From CAJBVG01 sp943371235 (lineage in GTDB: Bacteria > Bacteroidota > Bacteroidia > Sphingobacteriales > Sphingobacteriaceae): a stretch of DNA of 64,000 nucleotides. How positions within the stretch are numbered: the first letter of the stretch is position 1; each line of letters begins with the position of its first letter. Below are positions 34,997 to 43,255 of this stretch, piece by piece. The translations under genes and the position numbers were made by a program. The notes below the pieces were generated by a model. The model was not told the DNA's origin and ran no database searches. It was given only the letters and a program-made list of their open reading frames with translations. The DNA is taken from the NCBI GenBank assembly GCA_943371235.1, contig CALRTZ010000003.1, positions 1-64,000 of the forward strand. Direction: 5' to 3'.

Positions 34997-35933
34997 ATCT
35001 GAATGCTACGCTTGATATAAGTGAGCGAGTTAATCCGTCGGCACGTACTTTACGTACTATTAAAGGAAATGCCAAGCTTACATCAATAGCCTTATTATTT
35101 TTTAGTTGATGTGAAGAATTCCCAATTACATTTAAGGTTAATCCGTTTGAGTTTGGTAGGTCTTTTTCAATACTTGTAATTGGATCTTGCACTCGATCAT
35201 TCTGAACTCTATAAATTGCCAATACACTTGGAGTTACCATCCATTTTTTAGTTACATTGATATTTCTTTCTGCTTTCAAAATCGCATCATCTCCTCTAAA
35301 AAATTTATACGAGCCAAAATAATTGGCAGCATCTGCATTATTAACCCAATCTGCTGAGCTAGCCAAAAAAGAATTTTCGTTTGAAGAGATTAATACTTTT
35401 TGATAGGCGGTTGTAAAATTCCATTGTTTGTATTGATAAACAAACCCAAGTATTCCATCAAAAGTTCCTAAGCTTGTTTGGTAAGGCATTGGCAATGCTT
35501 TACCCTTGTCACTTAAGTTTGAATTATTGACAGGAATTTTGAACCCAATTATAGTACTGATGGATGAACGCTCATTTATTTCTTTATAAATGGTAGAACT
35601 TAGAGATAAATCGCCAATGCCATTGGTATTTGCAAGATTGCCTATGTTAACTAAATATGGCAATTTTAATTGCAAGTAAATTGCTGGATTTATTTTCCAG
35701 TTTAATTCGGCAACACCTACAAAATGTAAGGTATTTTGCTCGCCAAGACCGATACTTTGTGTTACTTTATAATTGATGGAAGATATTTTTTCGTTGCTTG
35801 TATTTACACTATCACCTGTGTACAAATGAGGAGCACCCATGGTACAAACTCCGGCATCACTACAACCTTGAGCGATTGTTTGAGCCGAATATAGAAATAA
35901 GAAAATAGAAAATAGTAAGAAGCGAATATGCAT
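34992..35933 (-). CDS. Outer-membrane beta-barrel protein (CSDAGVC type)
   Basis: A 313-residue protein with a signal peptide (cleavage near TIAQ, about residue 22) and a mature N terminus CSDAGVCTMG that contains two cysteines in a small-loop arrangement seen in some Bacteroidota outer-membrane proteins. The body consists of alternating beta strands with aromatic ends and finishes SSVAFRF, a C-terminal aromatic typical of barrels. Transport substrate unknown; the cysteine pair could bind metal. Its 3' end touches the heptamer array. Confidence 0.65.
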   Translation of the reverse strand: MHIRFLLFSIFLFLYSAQTIAQGCSDAGVCTMGAPHLYTGDSVNTSNEKISSINYKVTQSIGLGEQNTLHFVGVAELNWKINPAIYLQLKLPYLVNIGNLANTNGIGDLSLSSTIYKEINERSSISTIIGFKIPVNNSNLSDKGKALPMPYQTSLGTFDGILGFVYQYKQWNFTTAYQKVLISSNENSFLASSADWVNNADAANYFGSYKFFRGDDAILKAERNINVTKKWMVTPSVLAIYRVQNDRVQDPITSIEKDLPNSNGLTLNVIGNSSHQLKNNKAIDVSLAFPLIVRKVRADGLTRSLISSVAFRF

Positions 35934-36009
35934 ATGATATCTGTTTTAATCAAATATCAACTTTTAAAATCATAAAAATGTAAGCTAGCCGAGAAATAAG
36001 CGATAAAAA

Positions 36010-36040
36010 AAGCCTCACTAAAATTAAATTAGAGAGGCTT
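36010..36040 (-). terminator. Rho-independent terminator of the small lipoprotein gene
   Basis: Stem AAGCCTC, mismatch, CTAA paired with TTAG, mismatch, GAGGCTT. On the minus strand a run of seven T follows, just beyond the stop at 36059. Confidence 0.75.
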
Positions 36041-36058
36041 TATTAAGTGTATAATCTT

Positions 36059-36487
36059 TTATTTTACATCAATATTGGTAAAAGTTCCAGATAGAGTACC
36101 CGTTGTACTTGCGCTAGAAAAAATACCTGTAGTTTTTGTACTTGTAATTGCACTAATGGTAACGGCCCCTGCATTTGCTACATATAAGGAAGTACCGTTT
36201 AAATAAGAAACAGCGTTTAATCCACCTATTGTATACAAACCCACCGTATCAGCAGCTAAATTAATTTCAACCAACATTGCTGAACCACCTTTAAATGCTT
36301 TAATGGTATTGTATCGCGAATCGAAATAAGCAGAATCGGCAGTAACAGAGGTAGTGTTGTTATCTGTTGTAAATACAAAAGAACCAGCATTGGCAGTATT
36401 TAATGTATCCTCTGCATCATCTTTAGAACAAGCCGAGAAAATTGAGACAGTAGCTAATAGAATAGCTGAGTAAATTAATTTTTTCAT
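36059..36487 (-). CDS. Hypothetical lipoprotein
   Basis: A 142-residue protein with a lipobox FSAC (cysteine near residue 20) after a short hydrophobic signal, then a serine- and threonine-rich beta-strand body with no recognised domain. It probably sits on the outer membrane. A promoter motif at 36508-36515 and a 24-base palindrome further upstream suggest specific regulation. No neighbours on the same strand. Confidence 0.75.
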   Translation of the reverse strand: MKKLIYSAILLATVSIFSACSKDDAEDTLNTANAGSFVFTTDNNTTSVTADSAYFDSRYNTIKAFKGGSAMLVEINLAADTVGLYTIGGLNAVSYLNGTSLYVANAGAVTISAITSTKTTGIFSSASTTGTLSGTFTNIDVK

Positions 36488-36507
36488 TTATTATTTAGTT
36501 TATGCTA

Positions 36508-36515
36508 CAAAGCTA
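36508..36515 (-). promoter_or_regulatory. -7 promoter element of the lipoprotein gene (TAGCTTTG)
   Basis: Perfect TAnnTTTG match, 20 bases before the ATG at 36487. The palindrome at 36534-36557 covers the expected -33 region. Confidence 0.6.
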
Positions 36516-36533
36516 TGTGCTAAACCAGTTTTG

Positions 36534-36557
36534 TATATACCCATTGGTGGGTATATA
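36534..36557. promoter_or_regulatory. Perfect 10-bp-arm palindrome, probable operator
   Basis: TATATACCCA (36534-36543), spacer TTGG, TGGGTATATA (36548-36557). It lies 18 bases upstream of the -7 element, across the -33 position, where a bound repressor would block RNA polymerase. One arm recurs at 12699-12708 upstream of an outer-membrane protein gene. Confidence 0.55.
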
Positions 36558-36574
36558 TGCGTACGTAATAATAA

Positions 36575-36602
36575 CAAAGCCCCACATTTCTGTGAGGCTT
36601 TG
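36575..36602 (-). terminator. Hairpin following the damaged tRNA copy
   Basis: CAAAGCC plus CACA pair with TGTG plus GGCTTTG around a 4-base loop (GAAA on the minus strand). It is part of a 39-base sequence repeated exactly at 36708-36746, the position of the hairpin after the intact tRNA. Confidence 0.55.
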
Positions 36603-36603
36603 C

Positions 36604-36690
36604 GGAATAGCTTGTGCCGATTTTATCGGTAGACGGGAACTAACCCGCGACCTTCCCGACGCGTCGGGACAAGCATTCTAATCAGCTGAA
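36604..36690 (-). pseudogene. Degenerate tRNA-Asp copy with replaced anticodon arm
   Basis: On the minus strand the D-arm (GTTCAGCTGATTAGAATGC) and T-arm (AGGTCGCGGGTTAG) match the intact tRNA-Asp next to it with few changes, but the 5' acceptor strand is lost, the anticodon arm is replaced by the palindrome TCCCGACGCGTCGGGA, and a small hairpin (CCGAT / ATCGG) is inserted before the 3' acceptor strand. It cannot be a working tRNA. Confidence 0.7.
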
Positions 36691-36712
36691 CTTTGTATAT
36701 AGTATAAAATAA

Positions 36713-36740
36713 CAAAGCCCCACATTTCTGTGAGGCTTTG
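36713..36740 (-). terminator. Hairpin following tRNA-Asp
   Basis: Same stem-loop as at 36575-36602, immediately after the tRNA 3' end and likely involved in transcript ending or 3' maturation. Confidence 0.6.
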
Positions 36741-36814
36741 CGGAATGGACGGGATTCGAACCCGCGACCTCCTGCGTGACAGGCAGGCATTCTAACCAGC
36801 TGAACTACCACTCC
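36741..36814 (-). tRNA. tRNA-Asp (GTC)
   Basis: A 74-base tRNA: acceptor strands GGAGTGG and CCATTCC pair over 7 bp with one G-T, D-loop with GCTGGTTAGA, anticodon stem CCTGC/GCAGG with loop CTGTCAC giving anticodon GTC, and T-arm with GTTCGAAT. The 3' CCA is not encoded. It is the only intact member of a series of four tRNA-Asp-derived copies in this region. Confidence 0.95.
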
Positions 36815-36840
36815 GTTTTATTTTCTTTTAATAATTTAGC

Positions 36841-36893
36841 TAGCGTCCTTCCCGATACAATCGGGACATTATAACCAGCTGAACTACCACTCC
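36841..36893 (-). pseudogene. Truncated tRNA-Asp copy (5' half plus TCCCGA hairpin)
   Basis: The minus strand begins with the first ~27 bases of tRNA-Asp (GGAGTGGTAGTTCAGCTGG and on, one change), then switches after AATG to the hairpin TCCCGA-TTGTA-TCGGGA followed by AGGACGC. Anticodon and T-arm are missing. Its 5' end is 79 bases upstream of the intact tRNA 5' end. Confidence 0.7.
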
Positions 36894-36920
36894 GTTTTGT
36901 AATTCTTTAAAATATTTACT

Positions 36921-36971
36921 TAGCGTCCTTCCCGATACAATCGGGACATTCTAACCAATTAAATATTTTCC
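36921..36971 (-). pseudogene. More decayed tRNA-Asp copy with the same hairpin
   Basis: Only GGTTAGAATG of the D-arm remains before an exact repeat of the 30-base hairpin segment found at 36841-36870; the sequence begins with GGAAAATATTT instead of the acceptor strand. It is spaced about 78-80 bases from the previous copy, as expected for an old tandem tRNA array. Confidence 0.6.
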
Positions 36972-36987
36972 GTTTTTTACTGGACTG

Positions 36988-36995
36988 CAAATATA
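36988..36995 (-). promoter_or_regulatory. -7 promoter element ahead of the tRNA-Asp array (TATATTTG)
   Basis: Perfect TAnnTTTG match oriented toward the tRNA array, 17 bases before the start of the most decayed copy. It probably drives a single transcript through the damaged copies into the intact tRNA-Asp. Confidence 0.45.
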
Positions 36996-37048
36996 CAGTC
37001 TTATGTCGTTTTATCAATAAAAAAGTGAAAAAATATACTAATGTACTA

Positions 37049-38128
37049 TTATACAGTCCCTTCTTTCATTCTTTCCGCATTCTCAGCGAACTGTAATCCA
37101 TCAATTATGTCTTGTATATCGCCGTTCATTACTCCCGGCAAGTTATACGAGGTCATTCCAATGCGGTGCTCTGTAAGCCTGCTTTGTGGGAAATTGTAGG
37201 TTCTAATCTTCGCAGACCTGTCGCCTGTAGCAACCATCGTTTTACGCTTTTTAGACACTTCCTCTAAATGCTTCGCATACTCCATCTCATAAATCCTCGA
37301 TCTTAATACTCCTAATGCTTTCTCGTAGTTCTTCATCTGCGATTTCTCGTCTTGGCACTGCGCCACAATACCCGTTGGTATATGCGTTAAACGCACCGCA
37401 GAGTAGGTAGTGTTTACCGACTGCCCTCCAGGACCCGATGAACAGAATAAGTCTTTACGGATATCGTTCGTTTTTAAATCGATGTCGAATTCATCTGCTT
37501 CTGGTAATACTACTACCGATGCCGCCGAAGTATGTATTCTTCCTTGTGTTTCGGTTGCGGGTACTCGTTGCACTCTGTGTACTCCAGATTCGTATTTTAA
37601 TGTGCCATATACATCTTCACCCGAAACGTTCAATACAATCTCCTTATATCCTCCTGCGGTTCCTGGTGTGTAATCTACTAAATCAACTTTCCAACCTTTA
37701 GTTTCCGAATAGCGTTGGTACATTCTAAATAAATCGCCAGCAAAAATACTTGCCTCATCTCCTCCTGTACCTGCTCTTATCTCTACAATGGCATTCTTAG
37801 CATCCTCAGGGTCGGTTGGGATCAACATCAAGCGGATGTCGTCTTCCATTGTATCTCTCTGCTGTATTAAATCATCTAACTCCGACTTGGCCATCTCTCT
37901 AAACTCTTCATCTTTCTCTGTAGCCAATATCTCTTTGTTGGATTCAATGTTGCTCATCACATTACTATAAATATTGTATTGAGCCACTATCTTCGATAAG
38001 TCTTTATATTCTTTGTTGAGTTGAGCGAAACGCTTCATGTCGCTCATCGCTTCTGGGCTAGAAAGTTCTTTTTCTACGTCCTCGAAGCGGTTTTTTATAG
38101 CCAAAAGCTTTTCTAACATGTCGTTCAT
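37049..38128 (-). CDS. prfA: Peptide chain release factor 1
   Basis: Terminates translation at UAA and UAG. 359 residues with the helical domain 1, the codon-recognition region (RVQRVPATETQGR, containing the P-x-T tripeptide as PAT) and the GGQ loop in SSGPGGQSVNT. The start ATG at 38128 has an AAAGGAG sequence 11 bases upstream, one of the few good Shine-Dalgarno matches here; a GTG at 38185 lies before the promoter and was rejected. Single-gene transcript after the tRNA-Asp array. Confidence 0.95.
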   Translation of the reverse strand: MNDMLEKLLAIKNRFEDVEKELSSPEAMSDMKRFAQLNKEYKDLSKIVAQYNIYSNVMSNIESNKEILATEKDEEFREMAKSELDDLIQQRDTMEDDIRLMLIPTDPEDAKNAIVEIRAGTGGDEASIFAGDLFRMYQRYSETKGWKVDLVDYTPGTAGGYKEIVLNVSGEDVYGTLKYESGVHRVQRVPATETQGRIHTSAASVVVLPEADEFDIDLKTNDIRKDLFCSSGPGGQSVNTTYSAVRLTHIPTGIVAQCQDEKSQMKNYEKALGVLRSRIYEMEYAKHLEEVSKKRKTMVATGDRSAKIRTYNFPQSRLTEHRIGMTSYNLPGVMNGDIQDIIDGLQFAENAERMKEGTV

Positions 38129-38155
38129 ATCCTGTATTTCTCCTTTAAAAGAATG

Positions 38156-38163
38156 CAAAATTA
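38156..38163 (-). promoter_or_regulatory. -7 promoter element of prfA (TAATTTTG)
   Basis: TAnnTTTG match 27 bases upstream of the prfA ATG and just ahead of its Shine-Dalgarno-like AAAGGAG. Confidence 0.5.
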
Positions 38164-38289
38164 AGCAAAAAACGCTTAAATACACGTATATAGAACCTAA
38201 ATTTTAATGGAAGGTTTTAGAATGCACACTTTATGATACTAGCTCAATACATCAAATTATCTCCAAAAATAGAAATGTGTGAAAACAAA

Positions 38290-38313
38290 AAAGCCGATTG
38301 TTAAATCGGCTTT
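38290..38313 (-). terminator. Rho-independent terminator of the XRE gene
   Basis: Perfect 10-bp stem AAAGCCGATT / AATCGGCTTT with a 4-base loop; on the minus strand followed by a T-rich tract. Confidence 0.8.
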
Positions 38314-38319
38314 GGGTAA

Positions 38320-38664
38320 TTACGCATGACGAATGCCTTGCAGTAACATATTTAATTTGAATTCTTGCTCCTTAATTGATTTGATAATCTCACCAACCAT
38401 GGGTGCATTTTTTTCTATGAACTGATCACGTGTAGTGGTGGCAGACTTAATATGTATTAAAGCCTGTATTCTGTTTGTTATAATTTGATCAACTTCAACA
38501 TCAAATAAAACAGCAAGCTTATTATAGTTCTCCATGTTTGTTTGACTATCGAAATTTTCGATTTTAGAATACGCAGATTGTGTTAAACCAATTTTTGTTG
38601 CCACTTCTTTCTGAGTATAGTTGCGCAATTCTCTTAACTGCTTTAATGTGATGAATGTATACAT
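38320..38664 (-). CDS. XRE-family transcriptional regulator
   Basis: A 114-residue protein with a Cro/C1 helix-turn-helix at about 6-60 (KQLRELRNYTQKEVATKIGLTQSAYSKIE) and a helical C-terminal half. ATG at 38664 begins MYTFITLKQL; an ATG at 38697 would add 11 residues. Own terminator and own upstream region of ~215 bases with no gene, so probably monocistronic. Targets unknown. Confidence 0.85.
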   Translation of the reverse strand: MYTFITLKQLRELRNYTQKEVATKIGLTQSAYSKIENFDSQTNMENYNKLAVLFDVEVDQIITNRIQALIHIKSATTTRDQFIEKNAPMVGEIIKSIKEQEFKLNMLLQGIRHA

Positions 38665-38879
38665 AAAATTAAATATTTGGGGTTTTATAATACTCATTTT
38701 ACAATATACATGCCGTTAAATTTCAGGAATGGACCATGATTCAGAAAGTGCCAAAAAACATCTTAAAACAGCGTTTTACTCTTATTTGTGCATTGTCATT
38801 AATAAAATATTATCCAAACAATAAACTATTATTCCCAAAATAGAACATGAGTATTACAGAATTACATTTCTATATACTA

Positions 38880-39662
38880 TTATTCTTTAGTTTGAAGTAT
38901 GAGCTGTTTATTTTTCAGGAAAAAATAAATTTGATTTGAAAAAAGATAGGGTTTCTCGAGCTCTTTTAAGTTGGTAGATAAGGTATCTGTTTTTAATGAT
39001 TGATAAAGTAACCAATTATTATTTTTTTGATAAAAAATTCTGTTCGTTTCAACTTGTAAAATATCATCCACTAAAATTGGAATTGTTTTTTTATATCCTC
39101 CAAATAAATCAAAAACAAAAATTCCATTTTTTTTATCAACTAAAAAAAGTTCATCTCCATATTCTACAATTGCATGTGGCATTATTTTTTTCGATAACAC
39201 TAAATATAAATCACCGCTTTGAAATATTACATTTAATTGATCGTCGAGTTTTAATAATCGTCTGTTTAAATTATCGTACATCCACAAACCGTTGTTGTTT
39301 GAAGAGGCAATAGCTGATACCCAACCATCAGGATATGTATTTCTAATTTGCAGTGAATTTATTTCGGTTAAGTTCACATCCAAAAATTTCACAATGGCTT
39401 GGTCCGCGTAAAACACTACCACTCTCAATGGGTTGCTTACATCAATAGAACTTATTTTGCCACTTTTTAAATCTGCAAATTTAGTATAGCGTTGTATATT
39501 GGTTTCATATTTAGTAAGTATATTTTTTGCATCGTAAAAATATACGTTCCCAATTCTGTCTACTTTATAATCGATTACGTCATCAGCAATTTTTAATTCT
39601 GTTTGTGCAAATACAAAAACAGAACTGGTAATGATTAAAAAAAGTAGAAGTATTTTTTTCAT
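38880..39662 (-). CDS. Hypothetical secreted beta-propeller-like protein
   Basis: A 260-residue protein with a signal peptide (MKKILLLFLIITSSVFVFAQ). The mature part has repeated WxYD-type beta phrases (NNNGLWMYDNLNRRLLKLDD, DELFLVDKKNGIFVFD) compatible with a small beta-propeller. No enzymatic motif. Third gene of the LUD-lpxH operon, two bases after lpxH. Confidence 0.65.
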   Translation of the reverse strand: MKKILLLFLIITSSVFVFAQTELKIADDVIDYKVDRIGNVYFYDAKNILTKYETNIQRYTKFADLKSGKISSIDVSNPLRVVVFYADQAIVKFLDVNLTEINSLQIRNTYPDGWVSAIASSNNNGLWMYDNLNRRLLKLDDQLNVIFQSGDLYLVLSKKIMPHAIVEYGDELFLVDKKNGIFVFDLFGGYKKTIPILVDDILQVETNRIFYQKNNNWLLYQSLKTDTLSTNLKELEKPYLFSNQIYFFLKNKQLILQTKE

Positions 39663-39664
39663 GT

Positions 39665-40414
39665 TTAAGATTCAAACTTTAGGAGTTCTATTCCATGCTC
39701 GTTCCATTTTGCATAGGTTTTATGATGTACCCATTCTCCTAAATTTATATAAGAACTTTTTTCGTTGAGTTGTATATTCAAAGGTAAATGCCTGTGGCCA
39801 AAAATAAAATAATCAAAATGTTCTTTTGCTAACACTTCTTTGCTATAAATGGCTAACCATTCATTTTCTTCACCTAAAAATTGCTCTTTACTATCGTTGG
39901 CAATTCTACTACTGCGCGACCATTTGTCGGCTATCCATATCCCTAAATTTGGGTGAATCCTGGCGAACAACCATTGGCAAAGTTTACTTGCAAAAACTTT
40001 TTTCAAGAATTTATAAGTATAATCACCAGGGCCTAAACCATCGCCGTGGCCAATTAATACTTTGTGTCCGTAGTTTTCTCGGATAATATTATCTCTATAA
40101 ATTTTAACACCTAATTCTTTTTCAAAATAATCGAACATCCACATATCATGGTTGCCAGTAAAAAAATAAACAGGAATACCGCTGTCAACAATTTCTGCAA
40201 TTTTGCCTTGCAAACGAGCAAAGCCTTTTGGAATTACTTTGTTATACTCAAACCAAAAATCAAAAATATCACCTACTAGATAAATCTCTTTTGCATCTGC
40301 CTTTACGAAATCTAGCCAACGTACTACGGCATTCTCTCTTGCTCTAGAGCTTTGTGCATCTGGCACTCCTAAATGAAAGTCGGAAGCAAAATAAATAGAT
40401 TTATGTTCGTTCAT
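39665..40414 (-). CDS. lpxH: UDP-2,3-diacylglucosamine diphosphatase
   Basis: Cleaves UDP-2,3-diacylglucosamine to lipid X and UMP in lipid A synthesis. A 249-residue calcineurin-like phosphoesterase with the metal motifs DFHLG, GDIFDFW, GNHDMW, GHGDG and GHRH in order. Between a LUD protein (two-base gap upstream) and a hypothetical secreted protein (two-base gap downstream) in one operon. Peripheral inner-membrane location expected. Confidence 0.93.
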   Translation of the reverse strand: MNEHKSIYFASDFHLGVPDAQSSRARENAVVRWLDFVKADAKEIYLVGDIFDFWFEYNKVIPKGFARLQGKIAEIVDSGIPVYFFTGNHDMWMFDYFEKELGVKIYRDNIIRENYGHKVLIGHGDGLGPGDYTYKFLKKVFASKLCQWLFARIHPNLGIWIADKWSRSSRIANDSKEQFLGEENEWLAIYSKEVLAKEHFDYFIFGHRHLPLNIQLNEKSSYINLGEWVHHKTYAKWNEHGIELLKFES

Positions 40415-40416
40415 TT

Positions 40417-41058
40417 TTATTGTTGATCATCAATTAATATTACAAAAATTTCTCGTGGTCCGTGTGCTCCTAGTACCAATGTTTTTTCAATATCAGCAGT
40501 TCTGCTTGGGCCGGTAGTAGTACTAATCATTGTTGGCAGTTTATCACTGTATCTGTTTTGCACAATAGTTAGCGCATCACCAATATCTGCACAAAGCTGA
40601 GAGGTGTACGCAACTACAACATGTATATGTGGGTAGATTGATAATCGTCTGCCTGCCTCAGATGCATTTGTAATAATAATACTGCCCGTTCTGGCAACTA
40701 ATGCATCGCAGGTGGTAATACCAACGTTGGCTTGTTCAAAATTTACATCAGTATGTTGTATGTCTTTTATATTTTCTTTCAACCAAGCTAATGAATTTTC
40801 CCAACAAAAAAGTTCGGTCCATTTTCGTTCTGCAATTAATTGCTGTAAATCTAAAATGCATTGTTCTTTATTTTCACAAAATAAAAACTGCCCGTTAATT
40901 TTAGAAAATTCTTGAGCGAACTGAATCTCTAATAATTCATCTGATTGTTTATAAATAGGCCCTGATTCTTCTAGGCGTGGATATGGATTGTCTGTTTTCT
41001 CAATCAGTGCTTTTCTGATTTGTTTCAACATTCTTTCTTTAGGGGTGGCTTCGCGCAT
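40417..41058 (-). CDS. LUD domain protein (LutC/YkgG type)
   Basis: A 213-residue LUD-domain protein. The family is tied to lactate oxidation when it is LutC with LutA and LutB, but neither partner is nearby, so the role here is uncertain. Characteristic segments VGITTCDALVARTGSI and TGPSRTADIEKTLVLGAHGP are present. First gene of an operon with lpxH. A TAAATTTG promoter ends four bases before the ATG, and an ftsH terminator lies just upstream. Confidence 0.85.
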   Translation of the reverse strand: MREATPKERMLKQIRKALIEKTDNPYPRLEESGPIYKQSDELLEIQFAQEFSKINGQFLFCENKEQCILDLQQLIAERKWTELFCWENSLAWLKENIKDIQHTDVNFEQANVGITTCDALVARTGSIIITNASEAGRRLSIYPHIHVVVAYTSQLCADIGDALTIVQNRYSDKLPTMISTTTGPSRTADIEKTLVLGAHGPREIFVILIDDQQ

Positions 41059-41062
41059 AGCA

Positions 41063-41070
41063 CAAATTTA
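41063..41070 (-). promoter_or_regulatory. -7 promoter element of the LUD-lpxH operon (TAAATTTG)
   Basis: Perfect TAnnTTTG with four bases to the ATG at 41058, so a leaderless mRNA is likely. Confidence 0.6.
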
Positions 41071-41082
41071 GTAAATAAATAG

Positions 41083-41107
41083 AAAAGGACGCTTAACGCG
41101 TCCTTTT
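41083..41107 (-). terminator. Terminator between ftsH and the LUD operon
   Basis: Perfect 10-bp stem AAAAGGACGC / GCGTCCTTTT with a 5-base loop immediately after the ftsH stop; T-rich sequence follows on the minus strand. Confidence 0.75.
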
Positions 41108-41117
41108 CATTGGTATT

Positions 41118-43229
41118 TTAGATATTCTTATCTGTATCTTCATTCAGGATGTCGGGTATTGGTTCTATCGCAATACTTGCCGTTTCTTCTGCAACTACTT
41201 CTTCCGTTTTTACCTCTTCAGCTTTAGCCTCTTCAATTATAGCACCGTTTACAAATTCATCATAAGTAGTTCTAGTATCAAAGGGACGTTTACCCAATAA
41301 CTCCTCTAAATCCGATTGGAATATAATTTCTCTTTGTAGTAAGGCTTGTGCAATTTTTTCTAAGCCTTCTCTGTGTTCTGTAAGCAATTCTTTGGTTTGC
41401 TCATACACCTCGTTAATTAATGCACGCACTTCAATATCAATCATCTCGGCGGTTTTATCAGAATAAGGTTTACCAAAACCGTATTCACCTTGAGGATCAT
41501 TGAAAGATACATTCCCTACATTTTTATTCATGCCATACATGGTTACCATTGCATAGGCAAGTTTTGTAATTCTTTCTAAGTCGTTTTGTGCACCCGTAGA
41601 TATTTTACCGAACACAATTTCTTCAGCGGCACGTCCGCCTAACGTCATTTTTATACTATCTAACAATTGTTCTGTAGTATATAAATATTGTTCTTTCGGT
41701 AAATACTGAGCATAGCCTAAAGCTGCAATACCACGTGGCACGATAGAAACTTTTACCAATGGATCTGCATGTTCTAAGAACCAACCTGCAATAGCATGGC
41801 CAGATTCATGATAAGCTACTATTCTTTTTTCTTCTGGTGATATAATTTTATTTCTCTTTTCTAAGCCGCCAATTACTCTATCAATTGCATCTTGAAAATC
41901 TTGCATGTCAATCGCTTTTTTGTCTCTACGAGCTGCTATTAATGCTGCTTCGTTACAAACGTTCGCAATTTCTGCACCTGCAAAACCAGGAGTTTGAGCA
42001 GCTAATTTTTTCGTATCTACTTCTGGAGCCAATGTTAATGGCTTCATGTGTACTTTAAATATTTGCTCTCTACCAATTAAATCTGGTCTGTCAATTGCAA
42101 TTTGTCTATCAAATCTTCCTGGACGTAACAAAGCTGGGTCTAATACATCTGGTCTGTTTGTTGCAGCCATAATAATTACACCTGAGTCTGTTCCAAAACC
42201 ATCCATCTCTACTAACAATTGATTTAAGGTATTTTCACGCTCATCATTTCCACCCATAATTTGGTTTTTACCACGAGCACGGCCTACAGCATCAATCTCA
42301 TCAATAAAAATAATACAAGGAGCTTTTTCTTTTGCTTGCTTAAATAAATCTCTTACACGTGATGCACCAACACCTACAAACATCTCTACGAAATCTGAAC
42401 CAGATAATGAGAAGAAAGGAACTTGTGCTTCGCCGGCAACTGCTTTTGCAAGCAATGTTTTACCTGTACCAGGCGAACCCACTAATAAAACACCTTTCGG
42501 TATTTTACCACCAAGTGCTGTGTATTTCTTTGGATTCTTAAGGAAGTCTACTACTTCCATTACTTCCGTTTTCGCTTCTTCTAATCCTGCAACATCATTA
42601 AACGTAATGCTTACTTGCGATTCTTTGTCGAACAAAGTTGCTTTTGATTTACCGATATTAAATATTTGACCACCTGGACCAGATCCACCGCCAGACATTC
42701 TGCGCATAATGAAAATCCAAATAGCAGCCATTATTGCTAATGGTAAAATCCATGTCAATAAAAAATCTCTTCCCCAATTTGAGCGTTCTATAAACTGAAT
42801 GTTTATTTGTTCGCTTGGAGTAAAGCCTTTCTGCAATTCGCGTAGTTGTTCTTTCAGATCACTTACAGAACTAGTTGCTTCTGTGAAATAATAATGAGGT
42901 CCTGCACCAGACAGAAACTTACTGGTATTAATGTCTTTGTATTTTTCGTTTTGTAATTTATCTTTTTGCAAATAAATTTCTATGATGTATATATTACCTT
43001 GTTGAAAGGCAATTAGTTTTTCTACATCATGACTTAATAACATTTCATTAGTAAAACGTTGGTAAGAAATTTCTTTCGCAGAATTACCTGAGTACATTAT
43101 ATTGAAGGCTAAAAAACCTACTAATATGATCCCGTATATCCAATAAAAATTAAATTTAGGGGGTTTAGGCAAAGTTCTTTTGGGTTTTCCATTAGAATTA
43201 CCCGGATTTATTTTTTTATTATCTTCCAT
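41118..43229 (-). CDS. ftsH: ATP-dependent zinc metalloprotease FtsH
   Basis: Inner-membrane AAA+ protease of 703 residues that degrades unstable membrane and cytosolic proteins. Two transmembrane segments flank a periplasmic domain (near 30-47 and 155-175), followed by AAA with Walker A GSPGTGKT and Walker B FIDEID, then the zinc site HESGH. The acidic C-terminal tail is rich in EEVKTEE-like repeats. Downstream of rsfS with a 26-base gap, probably one transcript. Confidence 0.97.
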   Translation of the reverse strand: MEDNKKINPGNSNGKPKRTLPKPPKFNFYWIYGIILVGFLAFNIMYSGNSAKEISYQRFTNEMLLSHDVEKLIAFQQGNIYIIEIYLQKDKLQNEKYKDINTSKFLSGAGPHYYFTEATSSVSDLKEQLRELQKGFTPSEQINIQFIERSNWGRDFLLTWILPLAIMAAIWIFIMRRMSGGGSGPGGQIFNIGKSKATLFDKESQVSITFNDVAGLEEAKTEVMEVVDFLKNPKKYTALGGKIPKGVLLVGSPGTGKTLLAKAVAGEAQVPFFSLSGSDFVEMFVGVGASRVRDLFKQAKEKAPCIIFIDEIDAVGRARGKNQIMGGNDERENTLNQLLVEMDGFGTDSGVIIMAATNRPDVLDPALLRPGRFDRQIAIDRPDLIGREQIFKVHMKPLTLAPEVDTKKLAAQTPGFAGAEIANVCNEAALIAARRDKKAIDMQDFQDAIDRVIGGLEKRNKIISPEEKRIVAYHESGHAIAGWFLEHADPLVKVSIVPRGIAALGYAQYLPKEQYLYTTEQLLDSIKMTLGGRAAEEIVFGKISTGAQNDLERITKLAYAMVTMYGMNKNVGNVSFNDPQGEYGFGKPYSDKTAEMIDIEVRALINEVYEQTKELLTEHREGLEKIAQALLQREIIFQSDLEELLGKRPFDTRTTYDEFVNGAIIEEAKAEEVKTEEVVAEETASIAIEPIPDILNEDTDKNI

Positions 43230-43255
43230 TTGTTTAAAATTCCTTTTTAAATAAT

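Noticed and set aside
36623..36811. Open frame of 62 codons on the minus strand in the tRNA region
   Set aside because: It is a translation of the tRNA-Asp gene and its damaged neighbour; the tRNA structure explains it.
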